From NCBI GenBank assembly GCA_020636225.1, contig JACJYI010000004.1, forward strand, positions 372,001 through 436,000: a stretch of DNA of 64,000 nucleotides. The letters run 5' to 3'. The translations under genes were made by a program, and so were the position numbers. This document shows, one piece after another, positions 53,433 to 63,500 of this stretch. How positions within the stretch are numbered: position 1 is the stretch's first letter; every line of letters starts with the position of its first letter. The notes beneath the pieces are model-generated. The model made no database searches. It was given only the letters and a program-made list of their open reading frames with translations, and had not been told where the DNA came from. This DNA is from Lewinellaceae bacterium (lineage in GTDB: Bacteria; Bacteroidota; Bacteroidia; Chitinophagales; Saprospiraceae).

Positions 53433-54620
53433 TCAGGCCTGGTCAAGGGCCTGCCGCAGTAACGCGCATCCCTGAGCGATCTCCTCCTCACTGATGATCA
53501 GCGGAGGAGCGATCCGGATCGATTGCATATTGAAGAGGAACCAGTCCGCCACCACGCCGCGTTCCAGGGCGTACCGGATCACCCGCTGGACCCTGTCCGC
53601 ATCACCCAGATCCAGGGCCAGCATCAGACCCGCACGCCGGATCTCCCTTATGGCCGGATGATCACCCAACAGGTCAGCAAACAGGTCGGACTTTCGGTGG
53701 ACCGTTTCGATCAACCCACTCTCCAGGAGGGCATCCAGTGTAGCCAGCGCCGCAGCCGATGACACCGGATGACCGCCGAAGGTGGTGATATGACCCAGCA
53801 CGGGTGACTGGCTCAGGGTGTTCATCCGCTCATGGGAGCTGATGAAGGCCGCGATGGGCATGCCACCACCCATTCCCTTCCCGATCAGGAGCACATCCGG
53901 TTGGACACCAATCCCCTCGAACGCCCACAGGTGGCCGGTGCGGCCATACCCACACTGGATCTCGTCGAAAATAAGCAGCGCACCGGTCTCCGTACAGCGA
54001 TCCCGCAAGGCCTGCATCCAGAAGGCATCCGGTGGATGGATCCCGGATTCCGCCTGGACGGTTTCAAGGACCACCCCCGCCGTTTGGGTGGTGATATACT
54101 CGAGGTCGCTGAACTCGTTATACCGGATATGTCGGATACCCGGTAACAAGGGGCGGTAAGCATCCGTGTAATAGGGATCGCTCATCAGGCTCATGGCCCC
54201 TTGAGTCGAGCCGTGATAAGCGTTTTGACAACTGACCAGTTCAGGCCGTCCCGTGACGCGCTTTGCCAACTTCATGGCGCCTTCCGTCGCCTCCGTTCCT
54301 GAATTGACCAGGTAAACGACATCCAGGCCCTCGGGTAACAGGCCAGCCAGGCGTTGCGCCAACTGGACCTGGGGCTCGAGGACATATTCCCCATACACCA
54401 TGACATGCATGAACCGGGCCGCCTGATCCTGCACGGCCGCCACGACAGCCGGATGGGTATGACCCAACGGGCTCATCCCGATACCGGAAATGAGGTCCAG
54501 CGTCTTTTTACCATCCGGTCCATACAGCCATACGCCGTGAGCTCGTTCCACTTCAAGTTGAAGCGGGGCATCACTGGTCTGGGCGAGGTGTTTCAGAAAA
54601 AGCTGACGCTGGGAGATCAT
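53433..54620 (-). CDS. Class III (acetylornithine/GABA-type) aminotransferase
   Basis: 395 residues from the ATG at 54620. PLP enzyme of the aspartate aminotransferase superfamily, fold type I: SGTEATEGAMKLAKRVTG (phosphate binding), DEIQCGYGRTG with D219-E220, and LLIGKGMGGG with the PLP lysine K248. Substrate is unknown; acetylornithine, GABA or lysine are all candidates in this family. It is convergent with asnB (31-bp gap), divergent from the lysozyme gene. Confidence 0.9.
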   Translation of the reverse strand: MISQRQLFLKHLAQTSDAPLQLEVERAHGVWLYGPDGKKTLDLISGIGMSPLGHTHPAVVAAVQDQAARFMHVMVYGEYVLEPQVQLAQRLAGLLPEGLDVVYLVNSGTEATEGAMKLAKRVTGRPELVSCQNAYHGSTQGAMSLMSDPYYTDAYRPLLPGIRHIRYNEFSDLEYITTQTAGVVLETVQAESGIHPPDAFWMQALRDRCTETGALLIFDEIQCGYGRTGHLWAFEGIGVQPDVLLIGKGMGGGMPIAAFISSHERMNTLSQSPVLGHITTFGGHPVSSAAALATLDALLESGLIETVHRKSDLFADLLGDHPAIREIRRAGLMLALDLGDADRVQRVIRYALERGVVADWFLFNMQSIRIAPPLIISEEEIAQGCALLRQALDQA

Positions 54621-54818
54621 GGTGCAAAAATGGACCAAATTCCCCAAAGATGTGGCAAGTGGAACAGCCACAAGGAGAACCCATTGCTGCGAATTTCGAA
54701 GGTGGACTGACCAAACGCATCGGTTTTGGCGTTACTTTCGCAAGGGTTTGTCAAGCATCAGCCGACAGGATCCCTGAACGGCCGGATTTTTGCGACTCTT
54801 TGTTCATTCCAACCGATC

Positions 54819-55547
54819 ATGCCCATCCGAGCTCACTGGTTTCTCCTGATCCTGCTGTCCGTGTCATCCTGCCAGGAGGCCACGCAACGGCGGCGGGAAT
54901 ACGCCGTCCAGGGCATCGATGTGAGCCATCATCAGTCTCGGATCGATTGGTCGGCACTGCCCGCCCAGGGCATTCATTTTGCCTATATCAAGGCCACGGA
55001 AGGTGAGGATATGGTGGACAGTCTCTTTGCCGTCAACTGGTGTGGTGCCCAGGATGTTGGTATTCGCCGGGGAGCCTATCATTTCTTTCGCCCCAACACG
55101 CCCGTACTGGACCAGGTGCTGAATTACATTCGCGAGGTGGATATCGAACCCGGTGACCTGCCCCCGGTACTAGATGTCGAAACGCTGGATGGGGCATCAG
55201 AAGCAGAACTGGTGAAAGGAGTGAGAGCCTGGCTCACCCTGGTGGAGATCCACTACCGTACCCGACCCATTCTCTACTCCAATCAGAAATTCTACAATCA
55301 GTACCTGGCCGATGACTTCTCGGACTATCCGGTATGGGTGGCTCGATACAGTGAGCAGGTTCCCGAGCTGCATGCCTTTCGCAACTGGCATTTCTGGCAA
55401 TATGGCGACCGGGGGCGCCTGGTTGGGATCAAGGGTCCGGTCGATTTCAATGCGTTTTCCGGGAATCCGGCCGAACTGGAGGATCTCCTGGTCAAACCTC
55501 AGGTTCTTCCCGCTCCGGTCCATCCACCGGTACGCACCGAACCCTAG
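54819..55547 (+). CDS. GH25 lysozyme-like lipoprotein
   Basis: 242 residues from the ATG at 54819. Signal peptide with lipobox VSSC (MPIRAHWFLLILLSVSSC), so it is an envelope lipoprotein. The GH25 (Chalaropsis-type) fold shows GIDVSHHQSRIDW, FAYIKATEGEDMVD, RGAYHFFRPN, and the catalytic pair in PPVLDVETLDG, then ILYSNQKFYNQYL and WHFWQYGDRG. It cleaves peptidoglycan between MurNAc and GlcNAc. Role may be cell-wall remodelling or attack on other bacteria. Confidence 0.92.
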   Translation: MPIRAHWFLLILLSVSSCQEATQRRREYAVQGIDVSHHQSRIDWSALPAQGIHFAYIKATEGEDMVDSLFAVNWCGAQDVGIRRGAYHFFRPNTPVLDQVLNYIREVDIEPGDLPPVLDVETLDGASEAELVKGVRAWLTLVEIHYRTRPILYSNQKFYNQYLADDFSDYPVWVARYSEQVPELHAFRNWHFWQYGDRGRLVGIKGPVDFNAFSGNPAELEDLLVKPQVLPAPVHPPVRTEP

Positions 55548-55568
55548 TGCAATCGAATGAGAGGAACG

Positions 55569-57311
55569 TTATGGACTCCTCACGAGTTTCTGCCAGGCAG
55601 TGATCCGACCTTTCTGATCCTGACCAACCAATAGATACAAGCCAGACGGACCTGCGGGGATCGTATACGAGGTAGATGTTTCCACCCCACTGAATTCCGC
55701 CACCAACTCCCCCAAAGGACCATACATCCGGATGCGGACTGTACCTGCTGGTAACGTGGTACACTGAATGAAATCCGTGAATGGATTCGGTAGAAATAAA
55801 TTCCATTCTGGTGCCTCATCCTGCTGGAGGGATGTAGAAATCCAGGGAAAGGAAGTACACAGTGTATCTCCTTCATGATGGGCATCGATCTTTCCGTTTG
55901 GGCAGGAGACCTCCATACAGAACTCCAAATCCTGGATAGGTGCATCACAGAAATATTGAGCAGAAAGGTCTAACTGCGAAATGGCCATCCATCCAGTATC
56001 GCCCGGAGCAATGGCCAGGCCATCAAAAGGAAGTTGGCTCCATCCAAAATCGCACCATGTAAAAAAAGAAGGTTGCATGATACTGGACCAGGATAGTATG
56101 ATCTGACGAAGGGTATCCAAACCATCATTTCGAACACCGATCTGGACATCCGTCAATTGATTCCACAAATGACAAAATAATCCGGAGTCAAGTGAATCCC
56201 GGACGGTGGAGGCATAGTTCATCGCGACCAAGGTGGCGTCACTGATCAGGGGTGCCCAGGATCCGGTGGGGTCGATATCCTTGGCAAAAACGTTTTGGTG
56301 CTCCTGACCGATGACCCAAGTGTGGTCCGGATCGCCGATCAGTCCTATGATTCCGGTATCGTCCGAGAACTGGACATCCGTATCCAGGATGTCCAGGGCT
56401 TCATTTAGCACGAGAATGTCCCTCAGGTAGGTTTTGGAATCCCAGGTCAGGAGGATGAGATGCCCATCTCGGACCAGCCCGGAGACAGGCACCAGATCCG
56501 TCACCACCTTTTCCTGCAGAACCGATCCGTCCTGATGGACCAGCCCGATCTTGCCGGGCCTCAAGAACCACCGGGTAGTGTCCGTCTGTGGAAGAATAAC
56601 CGTGACGGGACCAAAAGACAGATCCGTGGTGTCCGATAGCTGTCCAGTGACCGGATCAAGGACCGCCAGTCCGCCAGATGCCAGTCCCACCCGGACCTCG
56701 CCAGTGTCGTCCAGAAACATCAGGCGATTGAGAGAGGCATCCGGAACGGGCACCTTGACAGGAGGAGCAGAAAGTGAATCGAAACGATAGAGTTCGGAAG
56801 AACCATTGCCCCACAAGGAAGGTATGGCCACGCCAGAACCCCATGCCAGAATCGGGAAATGTTCATCCTCTTTCAATGGAATGGCATTTGAATAGAAACG
56901 AGGGGAGGGAATGGTCGTACCTGACACATACGTTCCCAACGAATCCAGACGGATCAGGATGGATGGCCCCAGGTAATCGCATTGCATTGCATTGATAAAG
57001 GCCAGAGTGCTTCCATCCGGATAGGCCAAAATGTCGGAGACCCGGGCCTGGTTATGGTTGCCGATCTGGATAGGGTGTTCCCAGACCACGGCTCCGTTCC
57101 AATCCCTTTTCTGAAAGGTCACCTTCCCTGTGCCGTATTCAGGACTGGATACCGCCCAGACAAACCCGTCTTTCATGGATGCCACACTCCACACCTGGGA
57201 CAGAGGAATGGGTTGCCAGGTCAATTCGTCCGTTTGGCCATCTAAGACGGAAGTGGGAAGCAAGGTCACAATAAGAATCAGGACCCACCAGTAATGGATT
57301 CGAGTGTACAT
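55569..57311 (-). CDS. T9SS-exported protein of unknown function
   Basis: 580 residues from the ATG at 57311; an N-terminal signal peptide (YWWVLILIVTLLPTSVLDGQ) is preceded by a short basic leader. The body is beta-rich with propeller-like blades (VWSVASMKDGFVWAVSSPEY, LIRLDSLGTYVSG, GLIGDPDHTWVIGQEHQ) and a CARDB-like part (VQIGVRNDGLDTLRQIILSW). The sorting domain is slightly atypical: NLFLPNPFTDFIQCT..GLYLLVGQD. It is AT-richer than its neighbours. Substrate or partner unknown. Confidence 0.8.
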   Translation of the reverse strand: MYTRIHYWWVLILIVTLLPTSVLDGQTDELTWQPIPLSQVWSVASMKDGFVWAVSSPEYGTGKVTFQKRDWNGAVVWEHPIQIGNHNQARVSDILAYPDGSTLAFINAMQCDYLGPSILIRLDSLGTYVSGTTIPSPRFYSNAIPLKEDEHFPILAWGSGVAIPSLWGNGSSELYRFDSLSAPPVKVPVPDASLNRLMFLDDTGEVRVGLASGGLAVLDPVTGQLSDTTDLSFGPVTVILPQTDTTRWFLRPGKIGLVHQDGSVLQEKVVTDLVPVSGLVRDGHLILLTWDSKTYLRDILVLNEALDILDTDVQFSDDTGIIGLIGDPDHTWVIGQEHQNVFAKDIDPTGSWAPLISDATLVAMNYASTVRDSLDSGLFCHLWNQLTDVQIGVRNDGLDTLRQIILSWSSIMQPSFFTWCDFGWSQLPFDGLAIAPGDTGWMAISQLDLSAQYFCDAPIQDLEFCMEVSCPNGKIDAHHEGDTLCTSFPWISTSLQQDEAPEWNLFLPNPFTDFIQCTTLPAGTVRIRMYGPLGELVAEFSGVETSTSYTIPAGPSGLYLLVGQDQKGRITAWQKLVRSP

Positions 57312-57415
57312 TTCCAAAATTAAACTAAATCCCATCCAATATCAAGGTAGGATGGGCCTGATTCACTTTCATACAACCAAGAATCTACCTGAAGAGCCTG
57401 GTGTGGGCAGGAGTC

Positions 57416-58339
57416 TTATTTTCTTGGTTCCCGACTCAACATCCGCAACGTCGCCATTTCCCGCTGCTTCTGCCTGATCTCTTCGGCAGGTGCCCCGAAA
57501 TAGGTCTTGCCGCCTTCCAGGTCCTTGGACACCCCGGATTTGGCACTGACCACCGCTCCAGCCCCGATCCGGACACCGTGTGCAACGCCCACCTGTCCAT
57601 ACAGAACCACCCCTTCTTCCAGGATGGCCTTGCCCCCGACGCCCACCTGGCCGGCCAGCAGGCAGCGCTTGCCCAGGACCGCTCCGTGCCCGATGTGGAT
57701 CAGGCAATCCAGCTTACTTCCTTCTCCGATGATCGTATCACCCGACACACCCCGGTTGATCGTACAACCCGCTCCGATGTCCACATGATCCTCAATGATC
57801 ACCCGTCCAGCCGTATGCCACTTGTCATAGCGGTCGGGATAGCGCTTGAAGTAGAAGGCGTCCGTACCAATGATGGTACCTGCCTGTATCCGCACATGAT
57901 CGCCGATGATGGTATTGGAGTGGATGATCACACCCGCCTGGATATAGCCATCCCGGCCGATCCGCACTTCCGGCCCGATGATCACGCCAGGCTCGATGAT
58001 GGTGGATGGATGGATGACTGCCGAGGGATCAATGGTGGCACTCAATGGCCGGAAAGGCTTGAATTCCCTGGTGAGGGAGTCGTACGCCTTGAAGGGATTG
58101 TCCACCACCAGAAGGACCTTCCCCTCGGGTGCCTCCACTTCCTCGTTCAGGATGATCACGCTGGCTGCCGACCGCAAGGCCTTGTCAAAATACTTGGCTA
58201 CGTCCACGAACAGGATGTCGCCCGGACCCACCTTGTGGATCTCATTGAGTCCGGTACACATGAACTCCGGGTCACCAATGATGCGGGCATCAATACGTGA
58301 GGCGATCTCTCGGACGGGAATGGGATGACGGAACTGCAT
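57416..58339 (-). CDS. lpxD: LpxD-type UDP-3-O-acyl-glucosamine N-acyltransferase
   Basis: 307 residues from the ATG at 58339 (MQFRHPIPVREIASRIDARI). An N-terminal substrate-binding domain is followed by left-handed beta-helix hexapeptide repeats (IHPSTIIEPGVIIGPEVRIG, IIGDHVRIQAGTIIGT) and the catalytic region DCLIHIGHG with H215 and H218. It adds the second fatty acid in lipid A synthesis. It is not next to lpxA/lpxC/fabZ. A second LpxD-like paralogue is common in Bacteroidota, so this may be the non-essential copy. Confidence 0.9.
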   Translation of the reverse strand: MQFRHPIPVREIASRIDARIIGDPEFMCTGLNEIHKVGPGDILFVDVAKYFDKALRSAASVIILNEEVEAPEGKVLLVVDNPFKAYDSLTREFKPFRPLSATIDPSAVIHPSTIIEPGVIIGPEVRIGRDGYIQAGVIIHSNTIIGDHVRIQAGTIIGTDAFYFKRYPDRYDKWHTAGRVIIEDHVDIGAGCTINRGVSGDTIIGEGSKLDCLIHIGHGAVLGKRCLLAGQVGVGGKAILEEGVVLYGQVGVAHGVRIGAGAVVSAKSGVSKDLEGGKTYFGAPAEEIRQKQREMATLRMLSREPRK

Positions 58340-58439
58340 GTGACAAGTTGTGGACACAAAAATAGCAAAGGGACGCAGACCAGCTGGATACCATTCACAG
58401 ACTAGTATGCCTCCATGCAACGATCCTGTACCCGTCGGA

Positions 58440-58598
58440 TCAGGTCACATCGAAGGTCTTGAATCCCTCGGGTGCATCCTCATCCACCGGCACCTCGGGA
58501 GGCCGGGGATTGGTCAGGATCCGGTAGAAGAAATACGCCGTCACACCGGTGACGATGAGTACCGATCCCACCCACATAAAGATTGCCGAAATGGTCAT
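58440..58598 (-). CDS. MetS-like small subunit of an NSS transporter
   Basis: 52 residues: one membrane helix (AIFMWVGSVLIVTGVTAYFF) with a short polar tail (RILTNPRPPEVPVDEDAPEG). Starts at the ATG 13 bp past the stop of the transporter gene at 58612. Small partners of this size (MetS of corynebacterial MetPS) are required for some NSS transporters. The pairing is by position and size. Confidence 0.82.
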   Translation of the reverse strand: MTISAIFMWVGSVLIVTGVTAYFFYRILTNPRPPEVPVDEDAPEGFKTFDVT

Positions 58599-58611
58599 GG
58601 TTGGATTGAAG

Positions 58612-60207
58612 TTAATTGGTTGGATTCAAGGGCGAGCTTTTCTGGATGCGCTGGCGATAAGCCTTGTAGACCATGGCTGCAATGAACAACCAGATGGCGA
58701 GCAAAACCATCCTTGACAGATTCACGAACCACATTTTCTTCTCCAGGAAGGTCGTCTGTTCAGGATCAGGGGAGGCTTGTATCTGCTCGAGCAGCTCCTT
58801 GTGAGTCAGCATGTCCCATATGCCGGGCAAACTGCCGATAAAGACAAACAGCAGGAATGCCGGTGTGATGTACTTGATGATATACCTGAAAATCCCGGGT
58901 ATCCGGATATCCGCTCCCCGGTTGATCTCTGCCCATCCCTTGTCCATGCCGAATACCCAGGCAAAAAGAATGATCTCCAGCGTTGCAAAAACGACCAGGG
59001 AGACCGTCCCTGCCCAATAGTCATACTCGTCGAAAACACCGTAGTGGAAGAAAAACACCGTGGGCAGTCCCAGGATGAATACGGCAAGTCCGAACAGGAT
59101 GGCAGAGGTATTCCGCCGCATACCGAACTCATCCCGCAGGAATCCCATCACGGGCGTACCCATCGCCAGGGAAGAGGTGATCCCGGCAAAGAACAACAAT
59201 CCGAACCAGGCCAGGCCGGAAAGTGCTGCCAGGACCGGACCCCATTGCTGGAACAGGTAGGGCAATGTCCGGAAACCCAGGCCCAGGCCGCCCACCTGGT
59301 TCACCAGGTCCTTCATCCCGTCCACGCCGAAGTAGCCTACCGTAATGGGAATGATGATCGCACCCCCCAGGACCACTTCCACGAATTCGTTCATCCATCC
59401 GGCACTCATGGCATTGAGGGCCACATCGTCACGCGACCGCAGATAGGATGCGTAGCAATGAATACTCCCCATACCCAGCGAAAGGGTGAAGAAGATCTGT
59501 CCGGCAGCAGCCAGCCAGACCTTGGGGGTCCAGATGGAAGAAAAATCGGGATTCCACAGGAAGTTCAAGCCGGTGGTCCCGCTTTCAACTGCACCGTTCT
59601 CCCCGCTTTCGAGAGTGATCCCCCGGATGGCCAGGACCAGGCCGAAAAGGATGAGCAGGGGCATCCCCACCTTGGCCACTTTTTCAATACCACCACTCAA
59701 CCCTTTGGACAGGATCCAGGTATTCAACACCAGGCAAAGAATCCAGAATACCACATTGTGGATCGCATCAAAGCCGGTATACCAGCCAAACCACCCCGAT
59801 ACCTCGGCGGCCGACATTCCCGAGAACTGCCCGGAAACGGAATACCACATATAGCCCAGGGTCCAGCTCTCGAGATAACAGTAGTAGGCCGCAACGGCGA
59901 TGTTGGTGAATATCCCGAACACACCGACATAGCGCCAGATGAACTGCTTCGGCGCCATGCTGTCCATGATGAACGGCGTACTGTGATTGCCGCGCACACC
60001 CCCGAACCGGCCCATGGACCATTCGACGAATAACAGCGGAATGCCCATTAACAGGAAACAGACCAGATAGGGAATGATAAAGGCACCTCCGCCATTCTGT
60101 ACCGCCTGGACCGGAAAGCGCAGGAAATTGCCCAAGCCGACCGCATTTCCTGCCATGGCCAGGACCAGGCCCAGCCTGGAACCCCATGATTCCTGGAATC
60201 CACTCAT
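58612..60207 (-). CDS. Sodium-dependent neurotransmitter-symporter (NSS) family transporter
   Basis: 531 residues, 12 spans. The first helix has GLVLAMAGNAVGLGNFLRFP, the NSS sodium and substrate site. Further signs are GGGAFIIPYLVCFLLMGIPL and SLGMGSIHCYASYL. It imports an amino acid with Na+; MetP-like methionine/alanine transport is possible, since the next gene encodes a MetS-size subunit. Substrate cannot be read reliably. Confidence 0.9.
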   Translation of the reverse strand: MSGFQESWGSRLGLVLAMAGNAVGLGNFLRFPVQAVQNGGGAFIIPYLVCFLLMGIPLLFVEWSMGRFGGVRGNHSTPFIMDSMAPKQFIWRYVGVFGIFTNIAVAAYYCYLESWTLGYMWYSVSGQFSGMSAAEVSGWFGWYTGFDAIHNVVFWILCLVLNTWILSKGLSGGIEKVAKVGMPLLILFGLVLAIRGITLESGENGAVESGTTGLNFLWNPDFSSIWTPKVWLAAAGQIFFTLSLGMGSIHCYASYLRSRDDVALNAMSAGWMNEFVEVVLGGAIIIPITVGYFGVDGMKDLVNQVGGLGLGFRTLPYLFQQWGPVLAALSGLAWFGLLFFAGITSSLAMGTPVMGFLRDEFGMRRNTSAILFGLAVFILGLPTVFFFHYGVFDEYDYWAGTVSLVVFATLEIILFAWVFGMDKGWAEINRGADIRIPGIFRYIIKYITPAFLLFVFIGSLPGIWDMLTHKELLEQIQASPDPEQTTFLEKKMWFVNLSRMVLLAIWLFIAAMVYKAYRQRIQKSSPLNPTN

Positions 60208-60324
60208 ATGTCACCGGATCCCCGGGGACTTGCCATCCTTGCGAAATGCCTCCCGGAGCGAGACAATGTTCGGTGATTTACATCGGATTTTTATTCCCTT
60301 CGCCGACAATTCTTTATGCCCGGC

Positions 60325-63300
60325 TCAGGCGCGTTTATAGGCCTCCATCGTCCTCATCTCCACTGGCCGGACATTGCCCTTGCCCGACCACTTGTCCGAC
60401 AGGGCCCTGACCGCCCCGTGGTACCGCTCCAGCTCCAGCATGTGGGCCTTCATCCGTTGCTGCAGGAGGTCGGTCTTCCGGATCTGTCCCAAGGAAGGAG
60501 CCCCCGGATACTGGCTCACCTCGAGGTACAGGGTGGAAATCTCTTCCCGGATCGCTTCACTTTCGGCCACATAGCCATCCCCGTCCAGGGCGACCAGGGT
60601 GTCACGCCAGGCCTGGATGTGATCGGCCAGCGATTGCAACCCTTTCTGGTCCTTCTTGCTCCCGACCTTCCCGGCCGTCGAATCCGCCCAGGCCTGCAGG
60701 TCACCCGAGGCATAATACACATACCCCAACTGTTCGGTCAGGTCAAATAGCTTCTTCAAGGTATTGGCCTGCAGCTTCCTTTCCTCGGCCGGATACCTGT
60801 CTGCTGCTTCCTGCTCGAGCTCCAGGGTGGTCTCGAAGGTCTGCTTGCCCTTGTGGACACGCACCGTGTAGACCCCTTCATCCAGGGTCGGGGTGATCAT
60901 GGACCCGAACATGGCCATGCGGTTGTTGGTCGGGGCGGCCTTGGGCATGGGGTATCGCACCGGTAGCTGGACAATGTTGATGCCCGCACTCTTGCCGGCC
61001 GGTAGCTCCTGGATCACCTGGCCTTCCTGGTCCAATACCTCGATATACATCTTGCCAAACGTATGGCGCTTGCTCATGAGATAGGTGATCTGGGCATTGG
61101 GGTTGGGATTGCTGGCCACATAATTGCCCGCTCCCCCAAACCAGTCACCCGGCCTGGCCAACTCGATGAATGTACTGCCCGTTTTCAGGAAGACCAGCTC
61201 CTCCCCGGCCATGTCGGCCGTGATCTGACGCAGGGGCCTCAGGTCGTCGATGATATAGGCTCCGCGTCCGTGGGTACCGATCACCAGGGCATGATCGCGT
61301 GGATGGACGACGAGAGCGCGGACACCCACCCTGGGCAGGTTGTTGCTGAACCGCTGCCAGGACCGGCCTCCGTCCAGGGTGATGAAGAGACCGAACTCCG
61401 TTCCAAGGAACAACAGGTCGGGATTGACCAGGTCCTGGCGGATCACCAGGGCATATCCTTCGATGTCATCCGTCACCAGGGAGGTCCAGCTCTTCCCATG
61501 GTCGGTGGTCTTGAACACATATCGGTTCATGTCTCCCTGCTTGTGCCCATCGAAGGTGGCATAGGCCGTTCCTTTCCGGAAGTGGTCCGGCTCGATGGAG
61601 GTACACCAGGTGAAGGGTGGCAAGCCCGGTATATGGGGTGAGGTATTCGCCCAGGTGGCACCACCGTCGGTGGTCACCTGCAGATTGCCGTCATCCGTTC
61701 CGGCCCAGACCTCCTGTTCATCCAAAGGGGATTCGGCCAGGCACACGATGGTGGTGTTGTTCTCCGCCCCGGAGTTGTCCAGTGAATAACCTCCGGATTC
61801 CTTTTGTTTCTGGCGGGCAGGATCGTTGGTGGTCAGGTCGGGAGAGATCCGCTTCCAGGAATCCCCCCTGTCTTCGGACATGAAGACGAGTTGTGCGGCA
61901 AAATACATGCGCTCCCCATTGGTAGGGGAAAGGGCGATCGGGCTGTTCCAGTTGAAACGGAACGCAGGTTCATCCTTGCCGGGGATGGGCTTGATGTTCT
62001 TGGACTGTCCATCCCGGCGGTTATGCCGAACCAGGCCACCACCCTGAGATTCGGCAAAGACCACATCCTTGTCGGTAGGATGGCGGAAGGAATAGAACCC
62101 GTCTCCACCTGCGGTAAAGGCCCAGTCCGCATTGCTGATCCCGCCCGGGCTGCGCGAGGGACCCACCCAGGAACCATTGTCCTGGAGGCCTCCGTAGACA
62201 TTGAAGGGCTGGTCATTGTCCACGCTGATGTGATAAAACTGGGACACGGGCAGGTTCATGTACATCCTGAAGGCATAGCCTCCGTCATAGGACTCGTACA
62301 CACCGCCGTCGGTGCCGATCACCACATGTCGGCTGTTGTTCGGGTCGATCCAGACGGCATGGATGTCTGAATGCACACCGCTGCCTACCGTGCGCCAGGT
62401 TTTCCCGGCATTGTCACTGATAATCAGGTTGAGCCCGCATTTGTACACGTTGGCTGCATCATTCGGATCAATGGCCAGCCGGCTGAAATAGAAGGGACGA
62501 ACGATGGTATTGAAATCCGAACTCTGCTTCACCCAGCTCTGGCCGGCATCGACGGACAGGTACAGGCCCTTGTCCTTTTTTTCTTTGGCTTCAACGGTCA
62601 GATAGATCGTATCGGATGAAGATGGGGCGATCTCTACGGCCATGCGTCCATACGGCTTGTCGGGAAGGCCGTTACCCGTCACTTCCGTCCAGGTGGCACC
62701 ACCGTCGGTGGTCCGGTACAATCCGCTGCCCTCGCCCCCCGACCGGAAGAAATGGGGTGAACGCCGATGGTCCCACATGCAGGCATACAGGATGTTGGGA
62801 TCCCGGGGGTCCATGGTCAGATCGGCACATCCGGTCGAGGCGTTGACATAAAGGACCCGTTCCCAGGTGGTCCCGAAGTCCGTCGTACGGTAGACACCCC
62901 GTTCCTCGCTGTCAGCCCACAGTTTTCCCTGCACGGCGACATAGAGGGTACCCGGTTGGTCGGGGTCGAGCAACACCTTGGCGATACGCTCGCTTTCCTT
63001 CAGGCCCTTGTTGGTCCAGGTCGTCCCTCCATTGACGGAAACATAGATGCCATCTCCCACGGAAACGGAATTTCTGACCCAGGGCTCTCCCGTACCTGCC
63101 CATACCGTATCCGGATGGGCCTGGTCGATCGCCAGTGCTCCGATGGATTGCACATGATCGTCAAACACCGGCATGAAACTCGCCCCGGCAGAAACGGATT
63201 TCCAGATCCCGCCTCCTGCAGCACCGATGTACATGACCTGGGGTTTGCTTTCCACCACGGCCAGGGTAGCGATACGACCGCTCATCACGGCCGGACCGAT

Positions 63301-63411
63301 ATCGCGGGCCCTGAGGTCACCAAAGGGAATCTTGAGGGAAGCAGCCTCCTGGGCCTGGATGATAGCCAGGGTAGACAGTACCAACAGGAAGGAGAGGGTC
63401 AAATGTCGCAT
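60325..63411 (-). CDS. BNR/sortilin-like beta-propeller exported protein
   Basis: 1028 residues with a signal peptide (MRHLTLSFLLVLSTLAIIQA). Many Asp-box/BNR repeats (SVNGGTTWTNKG, TTDFGTTWERV, TTDGGATWTEV, SDNAGKTWRTV, SEDRGDSWKRI) build two propellers over residues 40-750. RARDIGPAVMSGRIATLAVV is the typical N-terminal start of the WD40/YVTN/BNR-like family common in Bacteroidota. A helical C-terminal third follows. There is no sorting domain, so it may stay in the periplasm or be exported another way. Annotated elsewhere as glycosyl hydrolase, but no catalytic residues are evident. Confidence 0.88.
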   Translation of the reverse strand: MRHLTLSFLLVLSTLAIIQAQEAASLKIPFGDLRARDIGPAVMSGRIATLAVVESKPQVMYIGAAGGGIWKSVSAGASFMPVFDDHVQSIGALAIDQAHPDTVWAGTGEPWVRNSVSVGDGIYVSVNGGTTWTNKGLKESERIAKVLLDPDQPGTLYVAVQGKLWADSEERGVYRTTDFGTTWERVLYVNASTGCADLTMDPRDPNILYACMWDHRRSPHFFRSGGEGSGLYRTTDGGATWTEVTGNGLPDKPYGRMAVEIAPSSSDTIYLTVEAKEKKDKGLYLSVDAGQSWVKQSSDFNTIVRPFYFSRLAIDPNDAANVYKCGLNLIISDNAGKTWRTVGSGVHSDIHAVWIDPNNSRHVVIGTDGGVYESYDGGYAFRMYMNLPVSQFYHISVDNDQPFNVYGGLQDNGSWVGPSRSPGGISNADWAFTAGGDGFYSFRHPTDKDVVFAESQGGGLVRHNRRDGQSKNIKPIPGKDEPAFRFNWNSPIALSPTNGERMYFAAQLVFMSEDRGDSWKRISPDLTTNDPARQKQKESGGYSLDNSGAENNTTIVCLAESPLDEQEVWAGTDDGNLQVTTDGGATWANTSPHIPGLPPFTWCTSIEPDHFRKGTAYATFDGHKQGDMNRYVFKTTDHGKSWTSLVTDDIEGYALVIRQDLVNPDLLFLGTEFGLFITLDGGRSWQRFSNNLPRVGVRALVVHPRDHALVIGTHGRGAYIIDDLRPLRQITADMAGEELVFLKTGSTFIELARPGDWFGGAGNYVASNPNPNAQITYLMSKRHTFGKMYIEVLDQEGQVIQELPAGKSAGINIVQLPVRYPMPKAAPTNNRMAMFGSMITPTLDEGVYTVRVHKGKQTFETTLELEQEAADRYPAEERKLQANTLKKLFDLTEQLGYVYYASGDLQAWADSTAGKVGSKKDQKGLQSLADHIQAWRDTLVALDGDGYVAESEAIREEISTLYLEVSQYPGAPSLGQIRKTDLLQQRMKAHMLELERYHGAVRALSDKWSGKGNVRPVEMRTMEAYKRA

Positions 63412-63439
63412 GATCTAGGTTGGATGGGGTGGAAAACAA

Positions 63440-63476
63440 ACGGGCCGGAAAGAGCATGATGGTTCTTCCGGCCCGT
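63440..63476 (-). terminator. Terminator after the LolA-like gene
   Basis: ACGGGCCGGAA and TTCCGGCCCGT form an 11-bp perfect stem, 15-nt loop. A T-rich run (TTTGTTTTCC) follows on the minus strand. It lies 25 bp past the stop at 63501. Confidence 0.75.
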
Positions 63477-63500
63477 ATACGATGGGCTTAAGGGTGAGGA